Notes under the pieces: generated by a model
The model's input: only the letters and a program-made list of their open reading frames with translations
Told to the model about the DNA's origin: nothing
The model's database searches: none
In this document: one piece after another, positions 1-9,274 of the stretch
How the letters are laid out: each line of letters opens with the position of its first letter
Position numbering within the stretch: position 1 is the first letter of the stretch
Origin: Bacteroides sp. Marseille-P3684
Lineage (GTDB): Bacteria; Bacteroidota; Bacteroidia; Bacteroidales; Bacteroidaceae
DNA length: 64,000 nucleotides
Direction of reading: 5' to 3'
Assembly: GCF_900291465.1 (NCBI RefSeq)
Contig: NZ_LT985808.1
Span: 2,478,684-2,542,683 of the forward strand
Program-made: the position numbers and the translations under genes

Positions 1-25
1 TGGTTCATCCGACATTTCGCGTGAT
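1..25 (+). repeat. ISL3 left terminal inverted repeat
   Basis: Perfect 25-bp reverse complement of 1294-1318; begins TGGTTCATCCGAC. The window opens on its first visible base, so it could extend further left. Confidence 0.9.
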
Positions 26-60
26 AGTTTATTAAAGAAGAAAAACCGCTGAACAAATTG

Positions 61-68
61 TATATTTG
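61..68 (+). promoter_or_regulatory. Putative transposase promoter, -7 element
   Basis: TATATTTG matches the Bacteroides -7 consensus TAnnTTTG and lies 25 bp before the transposase start codon. No clear -33 TTTG was seen. Confidence 0.45.
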
Positions 69-93
69 AATAAGCACAAACAAATGTACAGTA

Positions 94-1314
94 ATGAACA
101 GCAGTTTTCTATATCATGCTTGGGGGTTATATAACCACAAATGCACTCGTGAGGAATACAAAGGTAATACAATTATCTTACATATTGAAGCAAAAGAGCG
201 GAAGAAAGAATGTCCTAAGTGCGGGCATCGCCAATTGGTCAAGAACGGTTTTCGAGTTCGTGACTTTATAGGACTCCCGATAGGCGGCAAAAAGGTGATA
301 ATCCGCATGAAAGTCCAACGCTATAAGTGCAAGAATCAGGATTGTGATTATGACCGTCAGGAGAGCATACCCTTTGCCACGGGTAGTTGCGGTTACACCC
401 ATCGTTTCGCAAAATATGTAGTCGACCTGTTAAGGAGCATGACCTTGAAAGACGCAGCCAATCTCCTGGGCGTATCCTGGGATACCGTCAAGGATATCCA
501 TACGCGTCATCTTGAATACCATTACGCGCCTCCCTCCCTTGAAGGAGTGGACAGCATTGGCATAGATGAATTTGCGGTCAGGAAAGGACATGTGTACAAG
601 ACAATCGTGGTTGACCTAAAGAGTGGCCGTATTCTCTATGTCGGTAACGGCAAAGGAGCAGACGCCCTGGATGGCTTTTGGAAACGGATCAGAAGAAAAG
701 GCGTTGGCATCAAGTATATTGCAACAGATCTCTCCGCCGCCTTCATCTCCTCTGTATATGAGAATTGCCCGAATGCGGTGCACGTGTTTGACCATTTCCA
801 TGTGGTAAAGCTTATGAACGAGAAACTGGATGAAATACGTAGGGTGCAATACCACATGGAAAAAGACATCAACAAACGCAAGGTGTTGAAAGGTACGCGA
901 TACCTGTTACTGAGTAATGGGGCGGATATCTTCGACAAGGAGTATAAGACACGGCTTGACAACGCGCTGGATATGAACAAGCCCCTGTCGCAGGCATACT
1001 ACCTGAAAGAACAGCTCAGGGAAATCTGGATGCAGGTCAATAAGGACGATGCCGAAAGGGGCATGACGGATTGGGTAAAGCAAGCCCGGGAGAGCAAAGT
1101 GCCGCAATTGGTGAAGATGGCAACTACGGTAACGGCACACAGGACAGGCATACTCGCATGGTATGACTGCCATATATCAACCGGAAAGGTAGAAGGCATC
1201 AACAACAAGATAAAGGTCATGAAGAGAACGGCATATGGATTTAGGGATGAACGATACTTTGAATTGAGGCTATATGCACTGCATGATTGCCGCATCACGC
1301 GAAATGTCGGATGA
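94..1314 (+). CDS. ISL3-family transposase
   Basis: A 406-residue DDE transposase that catalyses movement of the surrounding element. Seen: an N-terminal zinc-binding region with CPKC (C40, C43) and CKNQDC (C79, C84), a helix-turn-helix-like stretch near residues 115-135 (DAANLLGVSWDTVKDI), and a DDE core with candidate acids D158 (GIDEF), D212 (ATDLS) and E367 (GKVEGINN). The layout matches the ISL3 family (Tnp_ISL3). The last seven residues are encoded by the right inverted repeat. The frame is intact, so it may be active. Its TGA stop overlaps the ATG of the downstream truncated transposase (ATGA). Confidence 0.92.
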   Translation: MNSSFLYHAWGLYNHKCTREEYKGNTIILHIEAKERKKECPKCGHRQLVKNGFRVRDFIGLPIGGKKVIIRMKVQRYKCKNQDCDYDRQESIPFATGSCGYTHRFAKYVVDLLRSMTLKDAANLLGVSWDTVKDIHTRHLEYHYAPPSLEGVDSIGIDEFAVRKGHVYKTIVVDLKSGRILYVGNGKGADALDGFWKRIRRKGVGIKYIATDLSAAFISSVYENCPNAVHVFDHFHVVKLMNEKLDEIRRVQYHMEKDINKRKVLKGTRYLLLSNGADIFDKEYKTRLDNALDMNKPLSQAYYLKEQLREIWMQVNKDDAERGMTDWVKQARESKVPQLVKMATTVTAHRTGILAWYDCHISTGKVEGINNKIKVMKRTAYGFRDERYFELRLYALHDCRITRNVG

Positions 1315-2597
1315 ACCAGAGTTTTCATGAGAGTGAGCTTGGCAGGCTTCATTCCGTGTTCCCATTTGACCGTATGGCAAAGACTATGGGCCTGTCGGAA
1401 CAGCGACTGGGACGCAGGAACATCTTCAGTCCTTCGGCTAAGATTGCCCTCATGGTCCTGAAGGCGTACACCGGCTTCTCTGACAGACAGCTGGTGGAAC
1501 ATCTTAACGGAAACATACACTACCAGATGTTCTGCGGAATCATGATAAATCCGTCTTTCCCCATAACCAACTACAAGATAGTCAGTGCCATCCGCAATGA
1601 AATAGCATCCCGTCTTGACATTGATTCCCTCCAGGAAGTGCTGTCCTCACACTGGAAACCTTATCTTGAGAACCTTCATGTGTGTATGACCGATGCCACA
1701 TGCTATGAGAGCCATATGCGTTTTCCTACGGATATGAAACTCCTTTGGGAAAGCCTGGAATGGCTCTACAGGCATATCTGCCTTCATTGCAGGGATCTGG
1801 GTATAAGGCGTCCGCGCAACAAGTATGCGGATGTGGCGAAGTCCTATCTGTCCTACTGCAAGAAAAGAAAGAGGAAGGCTTCAAGGACAAGGATGCTCAG
1901 GCGTCGTATGATCAGACTCCTTGAAAAGCTTCTCATACAGAGGGATGAAATCCATAGAGAACATGGGACCTCACTCCGATATACCCGGGATTACCGGAAG
2001 CGTCTTTCCATCATCAGAAAGGTTCTTGTACAGGAAAAGGATTTGTTTGAAGGCAGGAAGGTCAGTGACCGTATTGTCAGCATTGACCGTCATTATGTAC
2101 GTCCCATTGTAAGAGGTAAGGAAACAAAGTCCGTCGAGTTCGGTGCGAAGGTCAACAACATACAGATAGACGGCATATCGTTCATCGAACACCTCTCCTT
2201 CAAGGCTTTCAACGAAGGCATACGCCTGAAGGACTGCATCCGCATGCAGCAGAAGCTCATGAATGTGAGAGTAAGATGCGTGGCTGCCGATTCCATATAC
2301 GCCAATAATGCCAACAGAAAGTTCTGTACAAAATATGGAATATCCACCTCCTTTGTACGCAAGGGAAGGGCGGCCAGGGATGAATCCTTGAGAAAGGTTC
2401 TCAGAAGTGAACTCTCAAAAGAAAGAGCTACCCGGCTTGAAGGCAGCTTCGGCACACAGAAGCAGCATTACTCACTCTCAAGGATAAAGGCACGGAACAG
2501 AAAGACGGAAATCCTATGGATTTTCTTTGGAATACATACGGCAAATGCCGTACTGATGATTGACAAGATCAGAAACAGAGCAGTTAAAGCGGCATGA
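1287..2597 (+). CDS. Transposase with DUF772-like N-terminus, 5' end replaced by the ISL3 insertion
   Basis: The frame encodes a second DDE transposase, IS1182/IS5-like. Early on it has FSPSAKIALMVLKAYTGFSD, typical of the InsH/DUF772 N-terminal domain. Candidate catalytic acids are D in CMTDATCYE, D in AADSIYANN and E in RLEGSFGTQKQHY. Both possible ATGs (1287 and 1311) lie inside the upstream element: codons up to 1318 come from the ISL3 right end, so the native start and left terminus were lost or lie left of the window. The ATG at 1311 overlaps the ISL3 transposase stop. The DDE domain is complete, so the product could fold, but the element probably cannot move without its left end. The family assignment is less certain than the DDE nature. 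Confidence 0.75.
   Translation: MPHHAKCRMNQSFHESELGRLHSVFPFDRMAKTMGLSEQRLGRRNIFSPSAKIALMVLKAYTGFSDRQLVEHLNGNIHYQMFCGIMINPSFPITNYKIVSAIRNEIASRLDIDSLQEVLSSHWKPYLENLHVCMTDATCYESHMRFPTDMKLLWESLEWLYRHICLHCRDLGIRRPRNKYADVAKSYLSYCKKRKRKASRTRMLRRRMIRLLEKLLIQRDEIHREHGTSLRYTRDYRKRLSIIRKVLVQEKDLFEGRKVSDRIVSIDRHYVRPIVRGKETKSVEFGAKVNNIQIDGISFIEHLSFKAFNEGIRLKDCIRMQQKLMNVRVRCVAADSIYANNANRKFCTKYGISTSFVRKGRAARDESLRKVLRSELSKERATRLEGSFGTQKQHYSLSRIKARNRKTEILWIFFGIHTANAVLMIDKIRNRAVKAA
1294..1318 (-). repeat. ISL3 right terminal inverted repeat
   Basis: Perfect 25-bp inverted copy of 1-25. It also encodes the C-terminus and stop of the ISL3 transposase and supplies an in-frame ATG for the downstream gene. Confidence 0.92.
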
Positions 2598-2700
2598 CAT
2601 GATTTTACTGACAGAATCAGAAGAGGTCATCTGACTTCTTCCGGAACGTCATGTCCTGCTGATAAGAGTATATGAGAAAATACAGAAGAATGACAATAAA

Positions 2701-2745
2701 AATGGCATATGAAGTGATTATATTTTGTCATCTTCATATGCCATT
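2701..2745 (+). terminator. 14-bp perfect hairpin after the second transposase
   Basis: AATGGCATATGAAG (2701-2714) pairs perfectly with 2732-2745 around a 17-nt loop. It is preceded by AAAA and followed by a T-rich stretch, so it could end transcription on either strand or be an element end. Confidence 0.5.
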
Positions 2746-2782
2746 GTATTTTATAGGGGCATTTACTGAATATCCCTACATC

Positions 2783-2816
2783 AAACGGGAAGAAAGCTGT
2801 CGTCTCCTTCCCGTTT
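2783..2816. terminator. 10-bp hairpin, probable bidirectional terminator
   Basis: AAACGGGAAG (2783-2792) pairs with CTTCCCGTTT (2807-2816). It lies between the plus-strand transposase and the minus-strand winged-helix gene, and could terminate either. Confidence 0.5.
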
Positions 2817-2898
2817 AAAACATCTGGATAGAAAGTTTGAAAGGAAGTGCACATGCACACTCCTTTTAATAACCATGCAGAGAATAAGCTCTACAGAA

Positions 2899-3114
2899 TC
2901 AATCGTTATCAGTCAGTTGAACAAAGAGTTCTCCGTCTTTCTCTGTCACTACCACTTTATCCTCTCTTAGTAACCAGCCTAAGCCAAGAAAAAAATCTTT
3001 ATCCAACAATTTTGAAGTTGCAGCTTTCTTGATTTGCTTTTGTGTAAGACCTTCTGTCCCATTAAGGGCATTCCAAATGATACCAGCCACGTTTCCAGCT
3101 TTTTCTTTCAACAT
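2899..3114 (-). CDS. Winged helix-turn-helix protein, DUF2582 family
   Basis: A 71-residue protein resembling the DUF2582 (PF10771) winged-helix family: MLKEKAGNVAGIIWNALNG followed by a helix-turn-helix-like stretch (LTQKQIKKAAT) and a wing-like segment (DKVVVTEKDGELFVQL). Members are small, stand-alone and of unknown function; DNA binding is inferred from the fold only. There is no signal peptide or membrane segment. It stands alone, with a candidate -7 element about 74 bp upstream. Confidence 0.85.
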   Translation of the reverse strand: MLKEKAGNVAGIIWNALNGTEGLTQKQIKKAATSKLLDKDFFLGLGWLLREDKVVVTEKDGELFVQLTDND

Positions 3115-3187
3115 AATTATACCTTTTAGTTATACATAAAGAAGCTCCTTAGGCTTCTCATTAATTGCCTTTTCTCTAAAATCGCCT

Positions 3188-3195
3188 CAAAATTA
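3188..3195 (-). promoter_or_regulatory. Putative promoter -7 element for the DUF2582 gene
   Basis: TAATTTTG on the minus strand, 74 bp upstream of the start codon. Only the -7 element is recognisable. Confidence 0.35.
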
Positions 3196-3250
3196 GATAT
3201 TTCAACACTAATAACCTAATATTGGAATAACAAAAACAGCCTATCCCCTA

Positions 3251-3730
3251 TTATCTATCTTGTTTTTTCATGTTTTCGTAACATTCTGCCCATAAACGAG
3301 CTGCCAATTCTACCATCCGCACACAAGGACGCTTGGCATAATATTCCGAAGTGCGTTCTTCTGGAGTTGATACGATAGGAGTATCCTTACGCAAGCGAAG
3401 CATCTCAGCACAGCAGATGGAACCGGTGCGTGACTTAAACTCCGCAGCCAATTGTTGGACCAAGGCATAGTTTGCTCCTTTACCTTCCCGGTCATGAGGG
3501 TCCGTAGCTCCAGTCTCCAGTCCGGCAAGCATAAACATTCCACATGCTGCTCCACACGTCAGTCGCATACGCCCTATTCCTCCACCAAAAGAGGCAGACA
3601 TACGCATGGCTTGTTCCTGGGTAAAACCATAGATATCTGCAAATGCACCAACTACCGATTGCGAACAATTGAATCCCGACAGAAATAAGCTTTTTGCACG
3701 TTCTATGCGTGCTTCCTTATCAAATACCAT
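3251..3730 (-). CDS. C_GCAxxG_C_C family (putative redox-active) protein
   Basis: A protein of about 159 residues with the family's cysteine pattern: an early NCSQS motif, then FGGGIGRMRLTCGAACGMFM (C..GCAxxG-like), then SICCAEML. The spaced cysteines suggest a redox or metal role, but no reaction is established for the family. The frame is open for 18 more codons upstream (ATG at 3784), encoding a hydrophobic stretch atypical of the family. I prefer ATG 3730 because homologues start close to the ARxLFLSGxNCxQS region. Two candidate promoters lie upstream; the nearer leaves almost no leader. Confidence 0.85.
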   Translation of the reverse strand: MVFDKEARIERAKSLFLSGFNCSQSVVGAFADIYGFTQEQAMRMSASFGGGIGRMRLTCGAACGMFMLAGLETGATDPHDREGKGANYALVQQLAAEFKSRTGSICCAEMLRLRKDTPIVSTPEERTSEYYAKRPCVRMVELAARLWAECYENMKKQDR

Positions 3731-3738
3731 AGTGTAAA

Positions 3739-3746
3739 CAAAAATA
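3739..3746 (-). promoter_or_regulatory. Putative proximal promoter of the C_GCAxxG gene
   Basis: TATTTTTG on the minus strand, with TTTG about 18 bp further upstream. Transcription would begin within a few bases of the ATG at 3730. Confidence 0.4.
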
Positions 3747-3815
3747 AAGCAGATGACCTCAAGACAAAGGAAATAATCCTGCATCAGTCATTGCAACCAA
3801 ATGATTTTACAGTTG

Positions 3816-3823
3816 CAAAATTA
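3816..3823 (-). promoter_or_regulatory. Putative distal promoter of the C_GCAxxG gene
   Basis: TAATTTTG on the minus strand. It would give a normal leader of about 80 nt to ATG 3730, or about 25 nt to ATG 3784. Confidence 0.35.
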
Positions 3824-3897
3824 CTCATTTTTGTGGATGTACATATCAAAAAACACTGTATCTTAGCCATTCCTTATACATATCATAGAAAATAATT

Positions 3898-4284
3898 ATG
3901 AAAATATTACCATTCTTCATGCTAGGCTGCCTGACATTTATGTTTGCAGCATGTAAGGAAAGCCCGCAAGAGCGTTGCGCACGTTCTGTAGATGAGGTCA
4001 ACCGAGGCTGTCCCAAAACCATTGATGCATATACGCAGTTGGACAGTGTAGCCTATTGGGTACATGAAAATGCAATCCACTATTACTATTCTTTACACGG
4101 GGCCCCTGACAGTGTGTTGAGAAGTGGTGTGGATGATAGTCCGGAAGGTTGTCGCCGAATGGCGGAACAAATAGCCAATACTCCTGATATGCGCTATTTT
4201 GTAGAGCACAATGTTTCCTTCCGTTACCATTATGTATCTAAAGAAACGGGAAAGCAATTGGGAACTATCGTGGTGGACAATTGA
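3898..4284 (+). CDS. Small hypothetical lipoprotein
   Basis: A 128-residue protein with a type II signal peptide: a hydrophobic N-terminus ending in the lipobox FAAC, with the lipidated cysteine at residue 19. The mature part is charged and rich in Cys, Tyr and His, without a domain I recognise. The segment DSVAYWVHENAIHYYYSLHG is tyrosine-rich. It precedes cysM by 89 bp on the same strand, but a shared role is not evident. Function unknown. Confidence 0.8.
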   Translation: MKILPFFMLGCLTFMFAACKESPQERCARSVDEVNRGCPKTIDAYTQLDSVAYWVHENAIHYYYSLHGAPDSVLRSGVDDSPEGCRRMAEQIANTPDMRYFVEHNVSFRYHYVSKETGKQLGTIVVDN

Positions 4285-4373
4285 CTATAAACATTCAAAA
4301 GAGAGAAAAAGACTCATGCATTTATGAGACTATAAATGTATGCTAAATACAAATTTTACAACGAACTGACGAG

Positions 4374-5279
4374 ATGTATTACAACAACATTCTGGAAACT
4401 ATCGGACAAACTCCGATGGTACGAATCAATAGGCTTTCACCCAATCCAAATGTCTCGATATTTGCTAAGTTGGAAGGATTTAATCCTACAGGGAGTATCA
4501 AGGACCGGATTGCTCTGAAAATGATTGAAGATGCAGAGCGCAATGGACTGCTCACTCCAGGGAAAACAATTATTGAACCGACTTCGGGCAACACCGGTAT
4601 CGGCTTGGCTATCATAGGTGTCATAAAAGGATATCCCGTAGAAATAGTCATGAGTAGTGCTGTTTCTGTCGAACGGAGACAGATTATTCGTGCTTATGGT
4701 GCCACAGTCCGCCTTACACCGGCTGAAGAAGGCACCGATGGAGCCATCCGCATGGCCCGACGATTGGTACAGGAACAACCGGATAAATATTTTATGCCTG
4801 ACCAATTCTCCAATGCATGCAACTATCAGGCACATTATGAAAGCACTGCCTTAGAGATCTGGCAACAGATGAACGGACAAATTGATTATCTGGTATGCGC
4901 ATTGGGAACTTCAGGTACCATCATGGGACTCTCACGCTTCCTGAAAATGATGAAACCAGATATCCAGACTGTGTGCGCCCATCCGGTAAAGGGACACTAT
5001 ATCCAAGGGCTGAAGAACATGGAAGAAGCAATCGTTCCTGCCATTTATGACCCTTCAAAGATTGATATTCAGGAAATGATTGAAAGTGAAGAAGCGATAG
5101 CCACAGCACGCCGCATTATTATCAGTGAAGGAATATTTGCAGGAATGAGTAGCGGCGCAGCCATGCTGGCTGCCATGCGTACTGCTGAGAGGATTGATCG
5201 CGGCAATATCGTTGTCGTATTTCCCGATCGTGCAGAGAAGTATTTGAGCACCCGTATGTTTCAGGATTTTAAAGGCTAG
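4374..5279 (+). CDS. cysM: Cysteine synthase (O-acetylserine sulfhydrylase), CysM-like
   Basis: PLP-dependent beta-replacement enzyme making L-cysteine from O-acetylserine and sulfide. Seen: the cofactor lysine in GSIKDR (K43), the TSGNTG loop (residues 70-75) that binds the substrate carboxylate, and the glycine-rich GTSGT phosphate cup. Length 301 matches the family. The start MYYNNILETIGQTPMV agrees with the usual N-terminus. The variants around the substrate loop fit CysM better than CysK, but the sulfur donor cannot be settled by eye. It is followed by a large bidirectional hairpin. Confidence 0.92.
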   Translation: MYYNNILETIGQTPMVRINRLSPNPNVSIFAKLEGFNPTGSIKDRIALKMIEDAERNGLLTPGKTIIEPTSGNTGIGLAIIGVIKGYPVEIVMSSAVSVERRQIIRAYGATVRLTPAEEGTDGAIRMARRLVQEQPDKYFMPDQFSNACNYQAHYESTALEIWQQMNGQIDYLVCALGTSGTIMGLSRFLKMMKPDIQTVCAHPVKGHYIQGLKNMEEAIVPAIYDPSKIDIQEMIESEEAIATARRIIISEGIFAGMSSGAAMLAAMRTAERIDRGNIVVVFPDRAEKYLSTRMFQDFKG

Positions 5280-5330
5280 AACCTTGCCCCCTACTCTAAC
5301 ACATCTTTTGACGGAAAAAGAGATACACAA

Positions 5331-5402
5331 TAAAAGCAGGAATATGAATTGCAGCCTGATTTCAACCATGAAATCACCTTCAATTCGATATTCCTGCTTT
5401 TA
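5331..5402. terminator. Long three-segment hairpin between convergent cysM and atpG
   Basis: Outer stem of 15 bp (5331-5345 with 5388-5402), middle stem GAATTG/CAATTC (5346-5351/5381-5386) and inner stem GATTTC/GAAATC, giving about 27 paired bases. It has A-rich and T-rich flanks on both strands, so it can serve both converging genes. Confidence 0.8.
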
Positions 5403-5406
5403 TACA

Positions 5407-6276
5407 TTAGTTCATTGAACCACCAATAATGTCAAGCAATTCGCTGGTAATAGCTTGCTGACGTCCCTTATTGTACATCAGATTAAGCTCTTGTAACAAC
5501 TCGTTTGCATTATCGGTAGCCTGTTGCATTGCCACTGTACGCGCTGCATGCTCTGAAGCATTTGAATCCAACAAGATTGTATAAATCTTCATTCTCAAAG
5601 TCTTAGGCAGCAATCGTGCAACCAGTTCTTCCGGAGAAGGCTCAACAATATAATCTTGAGCCGAAGCACTCTCCTCCCCTTCACTACCGGAATTGAGAGC
5701 TAATGGAAGAAACGTTTCATGGGTCACGATTTGTGTAGAAGTTGATTTATAATGCGTATAGATAAGCTCAACCCTGTCTATTTCTTTTTGAAGAAAAAGA
5801 TTCATCAGGTGTTCGGCCAATTCCGAAGCTTGTTTATAAGCCGGCTTATCACCAATCATCTTGAAATCTTCGCTCAAATCAAAACGTTTACCCAGTGCCT
5901 GAGCAACCTTACGTCCGACAGGAAATACCAGCAGCCGGTCTTTCCCCAACTTATGCACGTAATCAGCCAGCACACTGTCAGCTTTGCGGATAATATTGCT
6001 GTTAAATCCGCCACAGAGACTGGAATTCGACGCTACCACCACCACAGCCACACGTTCGACAGGACGTTCTTCGGTGAAAGGAGATTCCACCGTCACGCCA
6101 CTTGCCAGGAAGTTATGCAGGATGGTGCTCAGCTGTCGGTCGTAAGGAAGCATATTCTCAATAGCAGTCTGTGCCCGTCGCAGTTTGGTCGACGCGACAA
6201 GCTTCATTGCAGATGTTATCTTCAACGTACTCTGCACTGATCCTATTCTTCCTTTTATCTCTTTCAGTGAAGCCAT
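5407..6276 (-). CDS. atpG: ATP synthase F1 subunit gamma
   Basis: The central rotor stalk of F1, linking Fo rotation to catalysis. The 289-residue protein starts MASLKEIKGRIGSVQSTLKITSAMKLVASTKLRRAQ and ends ITSELLDIIGGS, the two conserved termini that form the coiled-coil shaft. It is the last gene of the atp operon, 3 bp after atpA. Confidence 0.97.
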   Translation of the reverse strand: MASLKEIKGRIGSVQSTLKITSAMKLVASTKLRRAQTAIENMLPYDRQLSTILHNFLASGVTVESPFTEERPVERVAVVVVASNSSLCGGFNSNIIRKADSVLADYVHKLGKDRLLVFPVGRKVAQALGKRFDLSEDFKMIGDKPAYKQASELAEHLMNLFLQKEIDRVELIYTHYKSTSTQIVTHETFLPLALNSGSEGEESASAQDYIVEPSPEELVARLLPKTLRMKIYTILLDSNASEHAARTVAMQQATDNANELLQELNLMYNKGRQQAITSELLDIIGGSMN

Positions 6277-6279
6277 AAC

Positions 6280-7866
6280 TTATCGTTTTAATTTCAGACA
6301 AATGGCTGCTGCAACGTCTGTGATAATCTTGGTTACATCATCATTTATTACACCTGTTGCAAGCACATCCAGCACATCTTTCTGGTGGGCTGCCCGCAAA
6401 TTCTCCAGGAAGGCATCCTGGAATTCATGAACCTGACTAACCTCAATATCCTTCATCAGACCCTTCGTTCCGCAGTAAAGGATGGCAATCTGTTCAGACA
6501 CTGGCATCGGTGAATACTGAGGCTGAATAAGCAATTGATTATTCTTACGTCCCCGATCGAGTGCCATTGCTGTTACCGGATCGACATCACTACTGAATTT
6601 GGAGAATGCTTCCAATTCACGATACTGAGCCTGGTCTATTTTCAAGGTTCCGGCTACTTTCTTCATTGCTTTGATCTGAGCACTACCACCCACACGAGAT
6701 ACAGATATACCGGCATTGATCGCAGGACGGAAACCTTGGTTGAACAAGTCAGTCTCCAAGAATATCTGACCATCGGTAATAGAGATGACGTTAGTCGGGA
6801 TATATGCCGAGACGTCTCCTGCCTGTGTTTCGATAATAGGCAATGCGGTTAGTGAACCGCCTCCTTTGACACGTCCCTTCAAACTTGCCGGAAGGTCGTT
6901 CATCTGTTCTGCCACTTCCTGCTGTTGGATTACTTTCGCAGCACGCTCCAACAGACGGGAGTGCAGGTAGAAGATATCTCCCGGATAAGCTTCACGTCCG
7001 GAGGGACGACGCAGAATCAATGAAACTTCACGATAGGCAACCGCTTGTTTGGACAAGTCATCGTAGACAACCAGTGCGTGTCGGCCTGTATCACGGAAGT
7101 ATTCACCGATGGCGGCACCGGCAAAGGGTGCAAAATACTGCAATGCAGCAGGGTCAGCAGCTGTAGCCGAAACCACCACTGTATAAGGCATGGCGCCTTT
7201 TTCGCGCAAAACGTTTACAATATTGGCCACGGTGGAGCCTTTTTGACCTACTGCCACATAGATGCAATAAACAGGTTTCCCGGCTTCATAGTTGGCACGT
7301 TGGTTGATGATCGTGTCAATTGCAATAGATGTTTTTCCTGTCTGGCGGTCGCCAATGATCAGCTCACGCTGCCCACGACCAATAGGAATCATGGAGTCTA
7401 CTGCTTTCAAGCCAGTCTGCAAGGGTTCAGTTACAGGCTGACGAAAAATGACACCAGGCGATTTACGCTCAAGCGGCATTTCAATCATCTCGCCACCAAT
7501 CTCACCCTCGCCATCAAGGGGTTCGCCCAAAGGATTCACAACGCGGCCCAACATGTTCTCGCTCACCAGAATGGAAGAAATACGTCCGGTACGCTTCACA
7601 ACCATACCTTCCTTAATCTTATCAGTCGGTCCGAGCAACACGGCGCCCACATTGTCCTCCTCCAAGTTCATCACGATGGCTTTTACTCCATTTTCAAACT
7701 CAAGTAGTTCTTCAGCCTCGGCGTTACGAAGTCCATAGATACGGACTACGCCATCGCTTACCTGAAGCACCGTACCCACCTCCTCAAACCGAAGGCTGGT
7801 ATCAATGCCTTTCAACTGCTCAAGCAAGACACTGGAGACTTCGCTGGGTTTTATATTTTCAGACAT
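6280..7866 (-). CDS. atpA: ATP synthase F1 subunit alpha
   Basis: The non-catalytic nucleotide-binding subunit of F1. The 528-residue protein has Walker [10 protein letters not shown], the family signature [17 protein letters not shown], and the arginine-containing SVSRVG segment that contributes the arginine finger to the beta site. It lies 14 bp after atpH and 3 bp before atpG. Confidence 0.98.
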   Translation of the reverse strand: MSENIKPSEVSSVLLEQLKGIDTSLRFEEVGTVLQVSDGVVRIYGLRNAEAEELLEFENGVKAIVMNLEEDNVGAVLLGPTDKIKEGMVVKRTGRISSILVSENMLGRVVNPLGEPLDGEGEIGGEMIEMPLERKSPGVIFRQPVTEPLQTGLKAVDSMIPIGRGQRELIIGDRQTGKTSIAIDTIINQRANYEAGKPVYCIYVAVGQKGSTVANIVNVLREKGAMPYTVVVSATAADPAALQYFAPFAGAAIGEYFRDTGRHALVVYDDLSKQAVAYREVSLILRRPSGREAYPGDIFYLHSRLLERAAKVIQQQEVAEQMNDLPASLKGRVKGGGSLTALPIIETQAGDVSAYIPTNVISITDGQIFLETDLFNQGFRPAINAGISVSRVGGSAQIKAMKKVAGTLKIDQAQYRELEAFSKFSSDVDPVTAMALDRGRKNNQLLIQPQYSPMPVSEQIAILYCGTKGLMKDIEVSQVHEFQDAFLENLRAAHQKDVLDVLATGVINDDVTKIITDVAAAICLKLKR

Positions 7867-7880
7867 GTTTACTTGTTTAA

Positions 7881-8435
7881 TTATACAATTCTTCTATTCT
7901 TCTCCATAAACTGCCGATGAACACGCTTGAACTGTGTAGCCACACTGGCATCCAGTCTGTTGAAGTCTACATCAAGGATGAATCCACCTTCGATGGAAGG
8001 CTCCACCTGTGTCTCAAATTCGACAGTTGCTTGAGTACCTTTTACAATCATGGCTCTCATGCGGTCTTCGATTTCTTTGCTAACCGGTATCGCCGTAATC
8101 AACCGTCCGATAAGGATGTTGTGTTTCTTGCGATAAAGGTCTATGTAAGCAACAGCCATGAACTGCATGAACTTCTCACGGTGCTCTGTAAGGACCAACA
8201 TGAAAAAACGCTTGGTCTGCGGACTGACTTTGCCTCCACAGGCATTGCAAAGCAAATCAGTCTTTTCAGCCACCGAAAGCAAAGGATTATCCAGCGCCTT
8301 ACGCAAAGCGGGTACTTGCAGATAGCTGTCAGCCAAAGTCATCATTTCACGATAGACTTGTTTCTCACATTGACCTTCAGCGGCATACTGATACAATGCT
8401 TTTGCATAGCGGTTTGAGATTACTCCTATGTTCAT
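7881..8435 (-). CDS. atpH: ATP synthase F1 subunit delta
   Basis: The peripheral-stalk connector joining subunit b to the top of F1. The 184-residue protein has the typical opening [13 protein letters not shown] and the C-terminal signature [18 protein letters not shown] (family form G..i..g..viDgSv). It lies 6 bp after atpF. Confidence 0.95.
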   Translation of the reverse strand: MNIGVISNRYAKALYQYAAEGQCEKQVYREMMTLADSYLQVPALRKALDNPLLSVAEKTDLLCNACGGKVSPQTKRFFMLVLTEHREKFMQFMAVAYIDLYRKKHNILIGRLITAIPVSKEIEDRMRAMIVKGTQATVEFETQVEPSIEGGFILDVDFNRLDASVATQFKRVHRQFMEKNRRIV

Positions 8436-8441
8436 AGCTCA

Positions 8442-8942
8442 TTACTTTTTAGAATCGGAAACTTCATCGAGCATGCGTTCGATCATTCCATTTTGTTCCA
8501 CCTCGCTCGAGAGTTGTTTACGAAGAACCTTTTGAGCAACTTCTACTGACAACTCTGCCACCTGTTTACGGATATCGCGGATGGCATCATCTTTTTCTTT
8601 CTGGATTTGTTTACGCGCTTCTTCCAACAAACGCCCTCCTTCAGCCTTGGCCTTGTCACGCGCTTCGTTGACGATTTGCGTACGAGTGTCCATGGCTTCC
8701 TTCAGGATACGTGCTTGCTCTTTGCGGGCTTCAACCAAAATGGATTCACTTTCTTCTTTGATATGCGATAGTTTCTCATTGGCTTCACGTGCCGACTTCA
8801 ACGAATCGTCAATGTATTGCTTACGCTCATTTACCATATTGACCAATGCGGGAAAGCCGAATTTAGCCAATATGACAAAGACGATGATGAAGGACACCAG
8901 CATCCAAAAGAACGTACCGAAATCCGGTGTAAGTAGTTCCAT
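8442..8942 (-). CDS. atpF: ATP synthase Fo subunit b
   Basis: The peripheral stalk subunit. The 166-residue protein has one N-terminal membrane helix (about residues 8-30), then a long charged helix rich in Glu, Lys and Ala that forms the dimeric coiled coil. It lies between atpE and atpH. Confidence 0.95.
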   Translation of the reverse strand: MELLTPDFGTFFWMLVSFIIVFVILAKFGFPALVNMVNERKQYIDDSLKSAREANEKLSHIKEESESILVEARKEQARILKEAMDTRTQIVNEARDKAKAEGGRLLEEARKQIQKEKDDAIRDIRKQVAELSVEVAQKVLRKQLSSEVEQNGMIERMLDEVSDSKK

Positions 8943-8962
8943 AAACTAAGCCTCGTTTAGAG

Positions 8963-9226
<264 letters not shown>

Positions 9227-9274
9227 TTAAGTTTATTACTAAGTTTTATTTCTCTAATGCTTTAAATGATTTAA

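Larger units (their letters stand above)
1..1318 (+). mobile_element. ISL3-family insertion sequence, apparently complete
   Basis: The element runs from base 1 of the window to 1318 and is bounded by perfect 25-bp terminal inverted repeats (1-25 and 1294-1318). It carries one transposase gene of the ISL3 type. The right repeat lies inside the 3' end of the transposase gene, whose stop codon is at 1312-1314. ISL3 elements usually make 8-bp target duplications; the right flank is GAGTTTTC (1319-1326), but the left flank is outside the window, so neither the duplication nor extra bases of the left repeat can be checked. It interrupts the 5' end of another transposase gene. Confidence 0.88.
2598..2898. 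other. Gene-free tail of the second IS and its right flank
   Basis: No convincing gene. The stretch holds two stable inverted repeats (2701-2745 and 2783-2816) and presumably the right end of the second transposase element, but the terminus cannot be placed because the matching left end is not in the window. Confidence 0.5.
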
